Source: Pardosa pseudoannulata | Lineage: Eukaryota > Arthropoda > Arachnida > Araneae > Lycosidae | DNA: 64,000 nucleotides | Assembly: GCA_032207245.1 (NCBI GenBank) | Contig: CM063498.1 | Span: 86,684,461 to 86,748,460, forward strand | Direction: 5' to 3' | Shown: piece after piece, positions 51,290 to 63,334 of the stretch | Position numbering within the stretch: position 1 is the stretch's first letter | Layout: each line of letters opens with the position of its first letter | Translations under genes and position numbers: made by a program | The notes under the pieces: model-generated | Databases searched by the model: none | Told to the model about the DNA's origin: nothing | The model's input: only the letters and a program-made list of their open reading frames with translations

Positions 51290-53540
51290 ACTCAACATGA
51301 CTTTGGCTCGTATAATATTAATATTGGGTATGAAACACAAAACCAGACTAGTCCGTAAGAATTACTGTACAGGCAGTTTCCCTAGTAGCATTTTACTTGA
51401 TGAGACTTTGGCTCCAGAAATATTAATATTGGTATGAATACCAGATTAGTTTTCGTAATAATTACTGTACAGGATTTTTCCCTAGTAGCATTTACTTAAA
51501 TGACTTTGGCTCGTATAATATTAATATTGGGTATGAAAAACAAAACCAGACTAGTCCGTAAGAATTACTGTACAGGCCGTTTCCCTGGTAGCATTTTACT
51601 TGATGAGACTTTGGTGCCTGAGATATTAATATTGGGTATGAAAAACATAACCAGATTAGTCCGTAAGAATTACTGTACAGGATGTTTTCCTAGAAGCATT
51701 TTACTTAATGAGACTTTTGCTCCTGGAATATTAATATTGGCTATGAAAAGCATAACCAGATTAGTTCGTAAGAATTACTGTACAGGATGTTTCCCTAGTA
51801 GCATTTTACTTGACGAGACTTTGGCCCCTGAAATATTAATATTGGGTATGAAAAACATAACCAGATTAGTCCATAAGAATTACTGTACAGGATGTTTCAC
51901 TAATAGCATTTTATTTGATGAGACTTTGGCTCCTGGAATATTAATATTGGCTATTAAAAACATAACCAGATTAGTCCGTAAGAATTACTGTACAGGATGT
52001 TTCCCTAGTAGCATTTTACTTGATAAGACTTTGGCCCCTGAAATATTAATATTGGGTATGAAAAACATAACCAGATTAGTCCATAAGAATTACTGTACAG
52101 GATGTTTCCCTAATAGCATTTTACTTGTTGAGACTTTGGCCCCTGAAATATTAATATTGGGTATGAAAAACATAACCAGATTAGTCCATAAGAATTACTG
52201 TACAGGATGTTTCCCTAATAGCATTTTATTTGATGAGACTTTGGCTCCTGGAATATTAATATTGGCTATTAAAAACATAACCAGATTAGTCCGTAAGAAT
52301 TACTGTACAGGATGTTTCCGTAGTAGCATTTTACTTGATGAGACTTTGGCTCCTGAAATATTAATATTTGGTATGAAAAGCATAACTGGATTAGTCCGTA
52401 AAAATTACTGTACAGGATGTTTCCCTAGTAGCATTTTACTTGATGAGACTTTGGCTATATTAATGTTGGGTATGAAAAGCATAACAAGATTAGTTCCATA
52501 AGAATTACTGTACAGGATGTTTAAAATAGCATTTTACTTGATGAGACTTTGCTGAATATTAATATTGGGTATGAAAAACATAACCAGATTAGTCCATAAG
52601 AATTACTGTACAGGATGTTTTAATAGCATTTTATTTATGAGACTTTTCTATTAATATTGGCATTTAACATAAAGATTAGTAAGAATACTGTCATGTGTAA
52701 TACATATTTAAAACTTTCTCCTTATTATATGCTATTAAAAACATAACAGATTATCTAAGAATTACTGTCAGGATTTTTAGATTTTACTTGATGAGACTTT
52801 CCTAAATATTAATTTTATATCTTAGTCCATAAGAATACTGTACAGGTTTCTAATAGCATTTTATGATCTTTCTGAAAATATAATATTTATTAAAAACATA
52901 ACCAGATTAGTCATAAGAATTACTGTACAGGATGTTTCCCATAGCATTTATTTGATCTTTGGCTCTATTAAATTCTATGAAAAACATAACCAGATTAGTC
53001 CTAAGAATTACTGTACAGGATGTTTAATATAGCATTTTATTGATGAGACTTTCTGAAATATTAATATTGGTATGAAAAACATAACCAGATAAGTCCATAA
53101 ATTACTGTCAGGATGTTTTAATAGTCTTTTATTTATGAGATTTTGGCTAATATTAATATTGGTATTAAAAACATAAAATTTCCTAAGAATTTCTGTACAG
53201 GATTTTTCTAATAGCATTTTACTTTTGAGACTTTCTGAAATATTAATATTTATGAAAAACAAACCAGATTAGTAGAAATTACTGTACAGATTTCTATAGC
53301 ATTTTATTTCTTTAATTTCTCCTGAAATGTTAATATTCTATGAAAAACATAACCAGTATTCTAAGAATTTACTGTACAGGATGGTTTCTCTATAGCATTT
53401 CTATTGAGACTATTCTTAATATTTATATTCTATAGACATAACTTATTCTAAGAATTCTGTAAGGATTTTCTATAGCATTTACTTAGCTTTGCTCTATATT
53501 ATTTTGAAAGCTATGTATCTAATTCTTCAGGATTTTTTCT
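51290..53540. repeat. 105-bp satellite array, open in one frame, degrading to the right
   Basis: The unit is 105 bp (gactttggctcctgaaatatta ... gcattttacttgatga). From 51,500 to 52,501 nine or more units are nearly intact, and because 105 is divisible by three the plus strand stays open for 333 codons as 35-residue repeats (ILGMKNITRLVRKNYCTGCF...). Two unit types alternate, suggesting a 315-bp higher-order repeat. From about 52,500 each unit loses more bases until it is unrecognisable at about 53,540. No promoter, signal peptide or domain supports a gene. Confidence 0.9.
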
Positions 53541-54960
53541 ATAGCATTTTCTGATAATATATTAATTTTTATGAAAATAACAAGATAGTTTATATTTATG
53601 AAATTATATCTTATTTTTTAAAATCTATTTTCTAACTATTTTTATAATAGGATTTATTTCTATAGCTATTCTATACGGTATATATGTTCTTTTCATGTCT
53701 CTCTTTATACATTAATAATTCTATTTTTCATATTTGCATAATTTTATATAACAGATTCTTTATCTTTAATACAATAAAATTCTAATTTCATTTTCATTAT
53801 ATGCTACATAATATATAGTCAATTCTCTAATCTTTATAGATAATTTTACTTCAATCTTGCATCAAAGAAAAATCCAATGCCCAATATTTTTCTAGCAGCT
53901 CGATAGTAATCTTTCTGATAAATCTCTTTCTAATGATTATTATAATTGTGCTTATAAATTCTATAATTTTTATGCTATTTTATTCTTATTTATATTGGTA
54001 TTCTTTTATTTTTTTTTATTTTAAAATTTTTTTGTTTTTTTTATATTTTTTTTTTAAAATGATCTTTATTTATAATTTTCTTGTAATATTTTTTTTTTTT
54101 ATTTTTTATTTTTATATTTTAATATTTTAAGATTTTTTTTTTTTTTTTTTATCTTTTAAATATAATATATTATTTTTATTTATATAAATTTTATTTTATT
54201 TTATTTAATTTATATTATGCTAATTTTAATTTTATTTATTTTTATATTTTTTTTATTTATATATTTCTTTAATTTCTATATTTTTTTATTTATTATTATT
54301 TAATTTTATTTATTTTTTTAATATTTTTTATTTAATTTGTTTATATTTTTTATTAAAAAATTTATATTATTTTTTTGTAATATTTTAATTTTTTAATTTC
54401 ATTTATTTTCTTATTTATGAAATTTGGTTTTGTTTAGGGGTTTTTTTTTTTAACAGTGAATATTATAATTTAATTTATTTTATTATTTTTTATTTTTTTA
54501 TTTTTATAATTTTTATTTTTTTTATTTATTAATTTATAATTCTATTAATTATTTTTTATTTCTTTATAGATATTTTATTTTATTATTTTATTTTTTATTA
54601 TTATTATATTTTTTATTTTTTTAGTATTTATTTTAAAGATGTAAATTTTTAATTTTTTTTTTTTTTATAAAATTTTTTTAATTTATAATAATTTATGTGT
54701 TTTTTATTTATTATTTTTTATGATTTTTTAATGTTTTAATTTTAAATTTAAATTATTTATATTTGTTTAATATTCTATTAATTTTTTAGTTAATATTTTT
54801 TTAATAATATTATTTTATTATTATATTTAATTTATATTTTTAAATTTTATATAATTCTTATTTTTTTAAAAATTATTTATTTAATTTATTTGATTTTTTT
54901 GGATTTCTTTGTTTTTAATTGCGATATTTATTGTTTTTAATTTCTATAAAATAGTTCTTT
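53540..54960. repeat. T-rich, almost G/C-free tract continuing the satellite
   Basis: About 1.4 kb in which the plus strand is overwhelmingly T with some A and scarce G or C. Faint satellite words (tatagcattt, tatgaaaa) are still visible at its left end. It is probably a degenerate or wrongly computed continuation of the array. Frames here, such as the 65-codon Phe/Ile/Tyr-rich one, are artefacts. Confidence 0.7.
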
Positions 54961-54964
54961 AATT

Positions 54965-56255
54965 TAGCTATTTTTATTTCATGGAATAGGGTCTTTTCTT
55001 CAGCCACAGTGAAATCTTTCTTGATAAAATGTTTATCCCTACGGTTTATTTTTGTTTTTTACCTAACTTAAAAACAGTTCGTAATGATCAAAAACTGAAA
55101 GATACTCCAATTTAAGCAGATTATCATCTTACCAATAATGAAAAAATTATTCAATTAGATCTATTTCAATAAAAGATGATCTAAATCATAACATGATATT
55201 CTATTGTTTAAAAAATATTAAGATGCTATAATTTTAAGGAAAATAATACCGGTTCTGAATTAATCTTTAGTTTTTTTTTACTACAAATAAGTATTTTATT
55301 TAGCTTAATAGCATTCTTAAATACATGTATTTCTCAATAATATTTCTAATATAATTTATAATTAATGCTAAACAGTATGTTAAAATTATAAACGAATTTT
55401 TACTATGTTTTTTTTTGTTATGTGTCTTTACAAATTCAGTAAATACACATTGTGAATAAATATTCACATAAAGTTTTGATAAATGTAAGTTTTTGATTAA
55501 GGAACTTTATTTTCAGGATAATGATTTTATCATTATTGAAGAGAAGTATTGAGAAGACAATCGCTTCACAAGAAATGCCAGGTTTTTGGATTTCTTAGCC
55601 GGTTTCCTTTGTTCCGTAGTCATAGACAGTCTGCCCGATCTATTGTAGAAATCGAACCGTGATCAAACGAAATGATTATTCGTATTCAAAATTAAGCTGT
55701 TTAACTCTGCCATAAAAAACTTATTTCTTATACATTTTATGAACTGGATTTAACGTGTTCAGGATCCCTAAAAGGAGAAAAAAAGTGCTTCCTCAAGCCA
55801 TCATCCTAAAGGAGCACACACACACGTTACTCGTTGATTTTCCTCATTAAGTTTATAATCGCTTAAAAATACATAAAAAATCTTAAATTCAATTCAATAT
55901 GCTGAAATTTACAGGTTATAATCCCTGACACTATATGAATCTTCCAGAATAAAAATTTCGGGATGTTAAAAAAATAGTAATTTTTAAAGATTTTTTTTTT
56001 TTTTTTAGATTTTGAAAGAAAATGGTTTTTTTAAAGAAAAATTTATTCTTAAACCAATAACCATTCTTAAAATTATAAGAAAGTCATTTTAAACAAAATT
56101 TATTTTTACTAAATGTGTAACTCCACAATAAATAAATCTAGGAATGAAAATTATTTCACATCCAGTTACCGATCATTTGCACTTTATTTGTTCCGATTAT
56201 TATACACATAATCAAATATTCGAATAATATCTGAATTGTCTAATTTGCTCTTACT
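54965..56255. other. A+T-rich intergenic sequence
   Basis: Nothing recognised. A slightly GC-richer patch at about 55,560-55,680 has no readable motif. Confidence 0.4.
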
Positions 56256-56261
56256 TGTGGA

Positions 56262-56630
56262 GTTGCGGTAGCTCAGTCGGCAAAAGAAAGATCCACCATA
56301 CTCATTAATTGCAGCTAGAGCACGTAAAACAGATTCGGGATCTCAATGTCCTCCCATTTCCCAAGCAATACCTCTAGAGGCGGTAGGCTGAGCCTGGGGT
56401 TTTTCTGCTTAGTCCCTGCTTCTAAATTGCGAGGACCACTTGTTGTTCTTTTATCCTAGCGGTGCTCATCAAAACGAAAGGTGCTCTCTTTCTTGGAATT
56501 TAGTCAGTCTCCAGCATTCGTGGTTTTTCGCTCAAGTAAAACTGCCTCTTACCCTCTGCCACGAACTGTCGCATATTGCGACGGGGCCTATTGTACCTGG
56601 TGTACTACACCAGAGGGATGAATAACAACT
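56262..56630 (+). mobile_element. tRNA-derived SINE
   Basis: Starts with gagttgcggtagctcagtcgg, a very good tRNA A-box region, followed 60 bp on by a B-box-like gattcgggatctc. The body of about 300 bp is GC-richer than its flanks. The loop regions do not fold as a tRNA and the body continues past any tRNA length, so this is a SINE and not a tRNA gene. The 61-codon frame inside is chance. Confidence 0.65.
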
Positions 56631-56984
56631 AGAACTGCAACTTGTATTAAAGAAATTTCTTTTCTCCATTTCACTATCTGAATCTTAAATCAATTGAAAA
56701 AATCTCACTCTCAAAGTATTTCCTTCTCACCACGATGGTTAAAATAATATTGATCCAAAACATACAAAACACTATCTCAAAATGCAACACAAACTCCAGA
56801 CTTCGAACGACTGTTCTACTCTACTTTGTAACCCATAAATACTGTATTCTTTGCTCCTTTAGTTTTAGAATTTACATGATTACTGAACAGCAAATTGCTC
56901 AAATTTTTAGTATATTACTTCAATCCATATTTCTTTAAAATTTATTTCTTTATTTCTTTTGAGATTGAAACATTGAACATAACA

Positions 56985-57990
56985 GTGGTATGATCATATG
57001 GCCGTACGTTTGGAGATCTAAAGTGTGTTGTGCAATTTTTAAGTTTTGCCATTCGATGTTCCATATCTTTGAAAATAATTTACAACAGCTAAGATCAGAA
57101 GCAATTTATAGACTACAGCACCAAATTTACTTTTCTATAAAAATCAGGAAGAGAAAATTATTGAATCCAAAATGACAGATGAGTTAGTTTATCTAAAAAT
57201 AGTCCACTAACTAAAAAGTACTAACAAATTGTTTGCACTTCTACATATCATATGGCCATACGTTCGGAAATCTAAACTGTTTTGAGCAAATTTTAAGTTT
57301 ATCATTCAGTTCCATATCTTTGAAAACAATTTACAACATCTAGGATCAAAAGCATTATAGCCTTATAGCATCAACTTTACTTTCTTTGAAATCAGTAAAG
57401 AGAAATTTATGAATCCAAAATGGCAGATGAGTTAGTTTATCTAAAAATAGTCCACTGAATAAAAATACTAACAATGTTTGCACTTCTACATATCATATGA
57501 CCATATGTTTGGAGATCTAAAGTGTGTTGAGCAATTTTCTAAGTTTTGTCATTCAGTGTTCCATATCTTTGAAAACAATTTACAACAGCTAGGATCAAAA
57601 GCATTGTATAGCCTACAGCATCAACTTTACTTTTCTTTCTAAATCAGCAAGAGAAAATTGGTGAATCCAAAATGACAGATGAGTTAGTTTATCTAAAAAT
57701 AGTCCACTAACAAAGTACTAACAAATTGTTTGCACTTCTACATATCATAAGAAGTATCGTTTGGAGATCTAAGTGTGAGCAATTTTCTAAGTTTTTGCCA
57801 TTCAGTGTTCCATATCTTTGAAAACAATTTACAACAGCTAGGATCAAAAGCATGTATAGCCTACAGCATCAACTTTACTTTTCTTTCTAAATCAGCAAGA
57901 GAAAATTGGTGAATCCAAAATGACAGATGAGTTAGTTTATCTAAAAATAGTCCACTAACAAAGTACTAACAAATTGTTTGCACTTCTACA
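56985..57990. repeat. tandem array, unit about 245-252 bp, four copies
   Basis: The phrase gcacttctacatatcata recurs at about 57,236; 57,481; 57,733 and, truncated, at 57,981. Units share ttccatatctttgaaaacaa, tttacaacagctaggatcaa, ccaaaatgacagatgagtta and aaaatagtccactaac. The first copy is the most diverged. Confidence 0.9.
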
Positions 57991-58210
57991 CGAGCATTCA
58001 AACAGAAACAGGATACCGGAGTCAAAAACCCGTTAAAACAGATGTTTTGGAAAATCATGCCCATTTACACAGAGGGGACAAATCTATCAAACAGAGTCAT
58101 TTTAATGCTCCAGTTCTTGGGATAAATCAGAAATTCAGCAGGTACATTTGGCGACAGAATACATAATGATCAGATTTGATCCCGGCAGCTGTTTCTGATT
58201 AACAAGGGCA
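57990..58210. other. unassigned GC-richer patch
   Basis: It follows the 248-bp array directly. A frame of 62 codons and a B-box-like gatttgatcccgg near 58,175 are present, but neither is enough for a call. Confidence 0.25.
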
Positions 58211-60770
58211 ATTTTTTTTTAAATGCAATTTGCCCATCTTCAGTGGTTCATGAAACTATCCCCTGTTATTAGGCTATTTTGTAACAGATTCAAACTGTCG
58301 CTCTACTCAGATTTTAGACACTTCAATAAACATCCCCACAAATCGTAAATGGCATACAGCAATTTTCTTTTCCTTTGAGAAAAAAAATAATTGTATTAAA
58401 AGGGATAGTAAACGTTAAAAAACGTTTTAAGAAATTATTAAATTTTAAAGTCATTTAATCTTTGTGTACACATGTCCCCAAATATAAAGCTTAACAAATC
58501 AAATTTTAAAATATTTATAATCAGATTTTTTGTTTAATTTTTAGAATAATTTGTTATTTTTAAAATATTTTCTTGCAAACTCATTATAATTTTCCTTATT
58601 ACTTAAAACATATTTTGAACATATTTGGGTAATAGTTTTTTTTAAAGATTGAATATTTAATTTATAAAAAAATTTTTATGGATGTTGGTAAGTTTTCTAA
58701 AATTTTGGGCAATTTCTAAATTTAAATTGAATTTTAGATCTATATTAATGCCGAAATTAAAACGAATTCTCAGATTTATTGTTATGTCGTTAGGAGTGTT
58801 CATAAACATTTGGAGTCTATAAGAAATTAGTCGCAGGAGTATTTAAGCAATAAACAAAAATTTCATAAAAAATGACTTATTCAAAATATTTTATTTTAAG
58901 ATAAATTATGTGATTTAACTATACTGCAAATTAAATGTGTACAATATTTTTAACTTTCAGTTAATAATCTATGAAAACTTTTTGCAATGTTTACTCTCCC
59001 CTTAAAATTATTAATTACCATAGGTACTAAAATCTAAATTTTACATAGCTTTTATTGTAAATTTAGATTATTTTTACGAGATATTTTTATATATTTTTTA
59101 AAGGGAGATTAAATGAAGAATTTTATAAAATATTAAATTTTATGCTAAATTTTAGACACTATAATAAAAATTGTCTACATTTGTAATGACGACAAAATTT
59201 TTCTCTCTAAACATGAAATTGTGCTAAAATTACTTTTCAGCATTTTTTGTTTGCTATAGGCAAAAACCATTTAAAGATCTGTGACATACAATATAAATTT
59301 TAAAGATTATAACAACAAAAATGCTTAAATAATTTTAGCACAAGACTTTTATGATCATAGAAAGAAGGTATTGGTTATTATCGTCGGCAAAGTTCGTAAG
59401 TTAGAACTAGAAGGTGTTTACATCTTAAAGTAGTTCCTTATTATGTGTGCAAAACATAAACAAGCGCTCTAAACCAAATCCACATCATAGAAAAATACTT
59501 TCGTAAGTAATACAATCGTAGACAATTTTTGCTATAGTGTTAAAATTTAGAAGAAAATTAATATTTCAAAGAAAATCATAATTAATTCTCATTTAAAATT
59601 AAATATAAGATCTAAAATATATCTTGTAAAAAAGTTAAATCTAAATTACAGATCAAAGCTATGTAAAATTTACATTTTTAGTACGTATGTAATTAATAAT
59701 TTTAAAATCATTGCAAAAATTTTTTATTGTTATTAACTAAAAGTTATGAAATTTTGCACACATATAATTGCAGTACAGTTAAATTAATCACATTAAAATT
59801 TTTTAACAAAATATTTTTTGAATAATTCATTTTTATGATTTTGTTTTGTTTATTTTTTAATTATCCCTGCGACTTCAGAGGACAGGTTTTAAATACTCTC
59901 TTGACTTAATTTCTTATAGACAATTGATCATGAAAAGATATAATTTGTTCTTGATTCAACTTTACATTCCACCTGCCCTGTCAAAAAGATTTATCGAGGA
60001 TTATCTGTGCATGCAGTTAGATGTGTTAGTCATGGAGGAGATGTAATTTTTTTCCTCTATGTACCTACATAATATATATAATAAAGCATATATTGACAAA
60101 AAAGTGTCAATAGAGTTGACGAATACGTGCCGTGTGCAAATGTAAAGACAATTATTCAGAGACCAGGTTTCTTTTTTATTCTTATTTATTTATTTAATTT
60201 TTTGAAAAATATCATGGAATTGAATAAGATTTAAAAATTCCACTCAACCATGCACATATTATATTGTTTTCAAAATAAAATAAAAAGATGAATTAAACAA
60301 AACAATTTACAATAAAAAGAAGTGGAAAAGAAGTTATATACTGTCTAAATATCAAATGTTTAAAGCAAAAACAACTAAACTGGAAAATCATTGAGACTAG
60401 ATGTTAATGGCGAAAAGCAAAATATAAATTAAAAACAAAGACGGCTAATATTAAACCCAAAATTGCTGAATTAAAACTAGCAAATTAAAAAAGAGCAATT
60501 TTTATAGGAATTTATGTTACTAGATATACATCATAATAAAGTTTAAAAGGATGGTTTTAACCATTTAATGAATAAATTCTTTTGTTCTTCACCTTTATTG
60601 TGTTTTATAATCTAAACAACAGAATTTAAGAATATGTACTTTATTTTGGAGTTTATTAATACATAAATTCTAGTGCTAAAGTATACTTTCTGCAACCATT
60701 TAAATTCAAAGGAAAATTCATTTAATGGCAATTATTTGTCATGGACAGATGGGAAGCCTGTTGAAGTCAC
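58210..60770. other. A+T-rich intergenic sequence, nothing recognised
   Basis: No repeats with clear ends, coding motifs or RNA genes seen. Confidence 0.45.
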
Positions 60771-60811
60771 ATTCTGCACATATAGAGCGGATTGTCTTTC
60801 CTTACTTTATG

Positions 60812-61033
60812 CTAAAATACATGTCTAAAGTTGGAGACTAACTTTGTCATATGATTTATACTGCCTGAGCGTGTACCATCCGGAATATCACACTTCTTTG
60901 TTTTGAAGCTAGCAGGACGGTCTCTCCTTTTTCTTGAAGGAAAGTTAACTGTTCTTAGTGGGTTCTGCCCCTCTCTCAGGTATAAGTTTAAGATGGAAAA
61001 TAATTTTCCCAAGCCCACTATTGGGTTCAGCAA
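60812..61033 (-). other. unassigned open frame in a GC-richer patch
   Basis: A 73-codon minus-strand frame with balanced composition (NPLRTVNFPSRKRRDRPASF, then TKKCDIPDGTRSGSINHM). An acceptor-like ccaatag lies near its 5' end. It resembles coding sequence more than most frames here, but I recognise no domain and found no donor. It could be a retroelement scrap or an exon of an unseen gene. Confidence 0.2.
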
Positions 61034-61039
61034 CCGAAT

Positions 61040-62099
61040 CTAAATGCTCTGTTAGTTTCAACAGAATATAGAAATAAAACATTTGTTTGGTTTTGGATTT
61101 TTGTCTCATTACTCAAATTATATTTTCATACACCATTTAAAAAAGTGTTAATCTACACATATAAAAAAATTGCTCGTTTCTATTTCGGTGAGTGTATTTT
61201 ATACAAATCCACTTGGCTTGTGATAGAATCACCAAATTTTAAACAAGACTTCTTTCATACCGCCATGGAGAGATTTTGAGATGGTCACACTCGAGAATAA
61301 AATATTTCCCAGCCATTTTATCAATATGATAGGATAACGGATATTAATGTAGCAGATTATTTAATATCTCAAACTTATATGCACCTACAACCACCTATCA
61401 GTCACCCAATACAACAAGCTTCCTGTGAGGATTTTTGGATATTTCTTTAATAGATCAAGAGGATCAAATTGTTTTTACAAAATTTATAATTTATTTTTAA
61501 GTATAACAATTTACAAAACTATTTTTATCTTCGGTTTTAAAATACTGAGTGGGGAACAATTTTTAAAAAATGTTCCATGAAGGATGAGTTATACATTTGA
61601 ATCTAGAACAAAATCAGTAAATCTGTAATCTTCGATTGCAGACTTTACTCTAACAATGGCAATCTGCAACCGCAGACTGCAAATTAACCACTACATTGCA
61701 ACTATCTAAATATCACATCAGATAAGTGCAGTAGATCGACCTCAAAACCAAAGTTATTATTCTTGGCTCGGAAGGTGACCACAAACTGAATTTGGTTATT
61801 AATGTAGATCAGCAATTATTCGGTGAGGAAAAGAATCACAATGAATACTCATCTTTCGACTGTTATTCCATATAAATTTTGACGTAAGACAAAAGCAATA
61901 GAAGGCAATAATTACGAAACAACGAAAATAAAAATCTAAATATATATAGCTTAGTGACCCAGTGTTTATTCAAAAGATCCTTAATTCTAATATTTAAAAC
62001 TAGTAGAGATTTTTTTTTCTTTCAACGTTATTAAGATCATTACAAAGGGAAATTTTTGAAGGTTTAAAAGTGTTGCGTCCCCCTTTAAGATACATGTCA

Positions 62100-62147
<48 letters not shown>

Positions 62148-62310
62148 ATAAATTATCCGAAACGGAAACAGGATGTTAATAAAAAGAGTGAAATGATTAA
62201 TGTATTCAATCAAACTTTAATCTGAGAGAAACCCCGCTAAATGCTTGAAATTATTGCTATACATTCAAAAGCTAGAAAAATACCAAGAAATTGAAAGTTG
62301 AAATGGTTTT
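61040..62310. other. A+T-rich sequence with a (TA)n tract at 62,103-62,152
   Basis: Apart from the imperfect TA microsatellite, nothing was recognised. Confidence 0.45.
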
Positions 62311-62313
62311 AAA

Positions 62314-62975
62314 CAGTGATTCTCAACATTTTTTAAGCTACCATCCCCCCCTATAGAGCCAAAATGTATTCAACCCCTCCCTTCGTAAAATTCCCGTAAT
62401 TTAAAGTGTAGGGTAAAAGAAGTAATCAATTATAAAAAGGCAAAATGTTTAAGTAGTTTTCTTCAATAGAGTTGCAAATCAAATATTTTTTACTTAGACA
62501 CGCTGAAGCAACGCTTAAATCAATGCTGGGGCCTAATAATTACGGTGCTGACATTCTATTCCGGAGTTCGTGGGTTTGAATCCCACTGGAGTATAGATAT
62601 TCGCAGTCTTTCGAAATCGGCTTTAAGTAGTATGTCCCGTTCTCAATAGCCCTCGTGTTGCAAAAAACATTAGACTTTAGCTTTCCAAACCAAACCAAAT
62701 GTTGATTAAATATATTTTTCTGAATGTCGGCCCAAATTTACGCAGAACATAGTGAATGAAAATAACTGGTTCTGGTACCACCGTAAATTTGTTTAATTAC
62801 TGAAAAAAATCATGTACAAAAAATTGTGTAAATTATATAATTAATGTAATACATTTACTTAGTATTTTTTAAAATTGAGTTTGAAAGCTCAACCTGCTCT
62901 CATTGCCGCCTTATCGCCCGAAGCAAGTTCACTGCCCACCAACATAGTCCCTCCCCCCCCTGTTAAGAACCACTG
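62314..62975. mobile_element. non-autonomous hAT element with a nested SINE-like insert
   Basis: The ends CAGTGATTCTCAACATTTTT and, inverted, CAGTGGTTCTTAACAGG are hAT termini. The flanking 8-mers GTTTTAAA and GTTTAAAG differ by a one-base slip. Inside, about 62,528-62,710, lies a tRNA-like stretch: gggcctaataattacggtgc as A-box side and gtgggtttgaatcccac as a near-perfect B box. There is no coding sequence. Confidence 0.72.
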
Positions 62976-63049
62976 GTTTAAAGAATAAAGTAATTTTCCA
63001 ATAAAATTGCCGTAGCTTAAAATGAAATGATATTGGAGTAATATTTGCT

Positions 63050-63330
63050 GTCACGCGAGTGGAAATTGCGCAAGTGGGAAGATTCTCCAATCCAACAGCA
63101 GCTTCTCATCCTCTGAAACAGAGAGCCCCCTCATTTAGCAGCAAGTCACGTTTGCTCTGGAGACGTCTTGGGGCTCTCGTCTCATGCCGGCTGCCAGTTA
63201 TGTGCGTAGGACTGGCGTACCCTCTGACCGAAAAGATGCCAAAACTCGTTCTTCTTCCGGCCCGCCGCAATTAGGGATAACAGGAGAACCTGAGGTCATT
63301 GTCACTCGACTGCCTGCTAGACTGAGATCG
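63050..63330. other. GC-rich patch, function unknown
   Basis: It stands out against A+T-rich flanks. A 71-codon plus-strand frame (63,059-63,274) covers it without a recognised domain. It could be a promoter or 5' exon of a gene on either strand, including the missing first exon of mas, or a repeat. No TATA or splice signal was convincing. Confidence 0.25.
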
Positions 63331-63334
63331 ATCA

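Noticed and set aside
51500..52501. 333-codon frame as a real gene
   Set aside because: It is a 105-bp tandem satellite whose unit length keeps any open frame open; no promoter, domain or exon structure.
56262..56340. tRNA gene
   Set aside because: The A-box region is good, but no cloverleaf closes and a SINE body follows.
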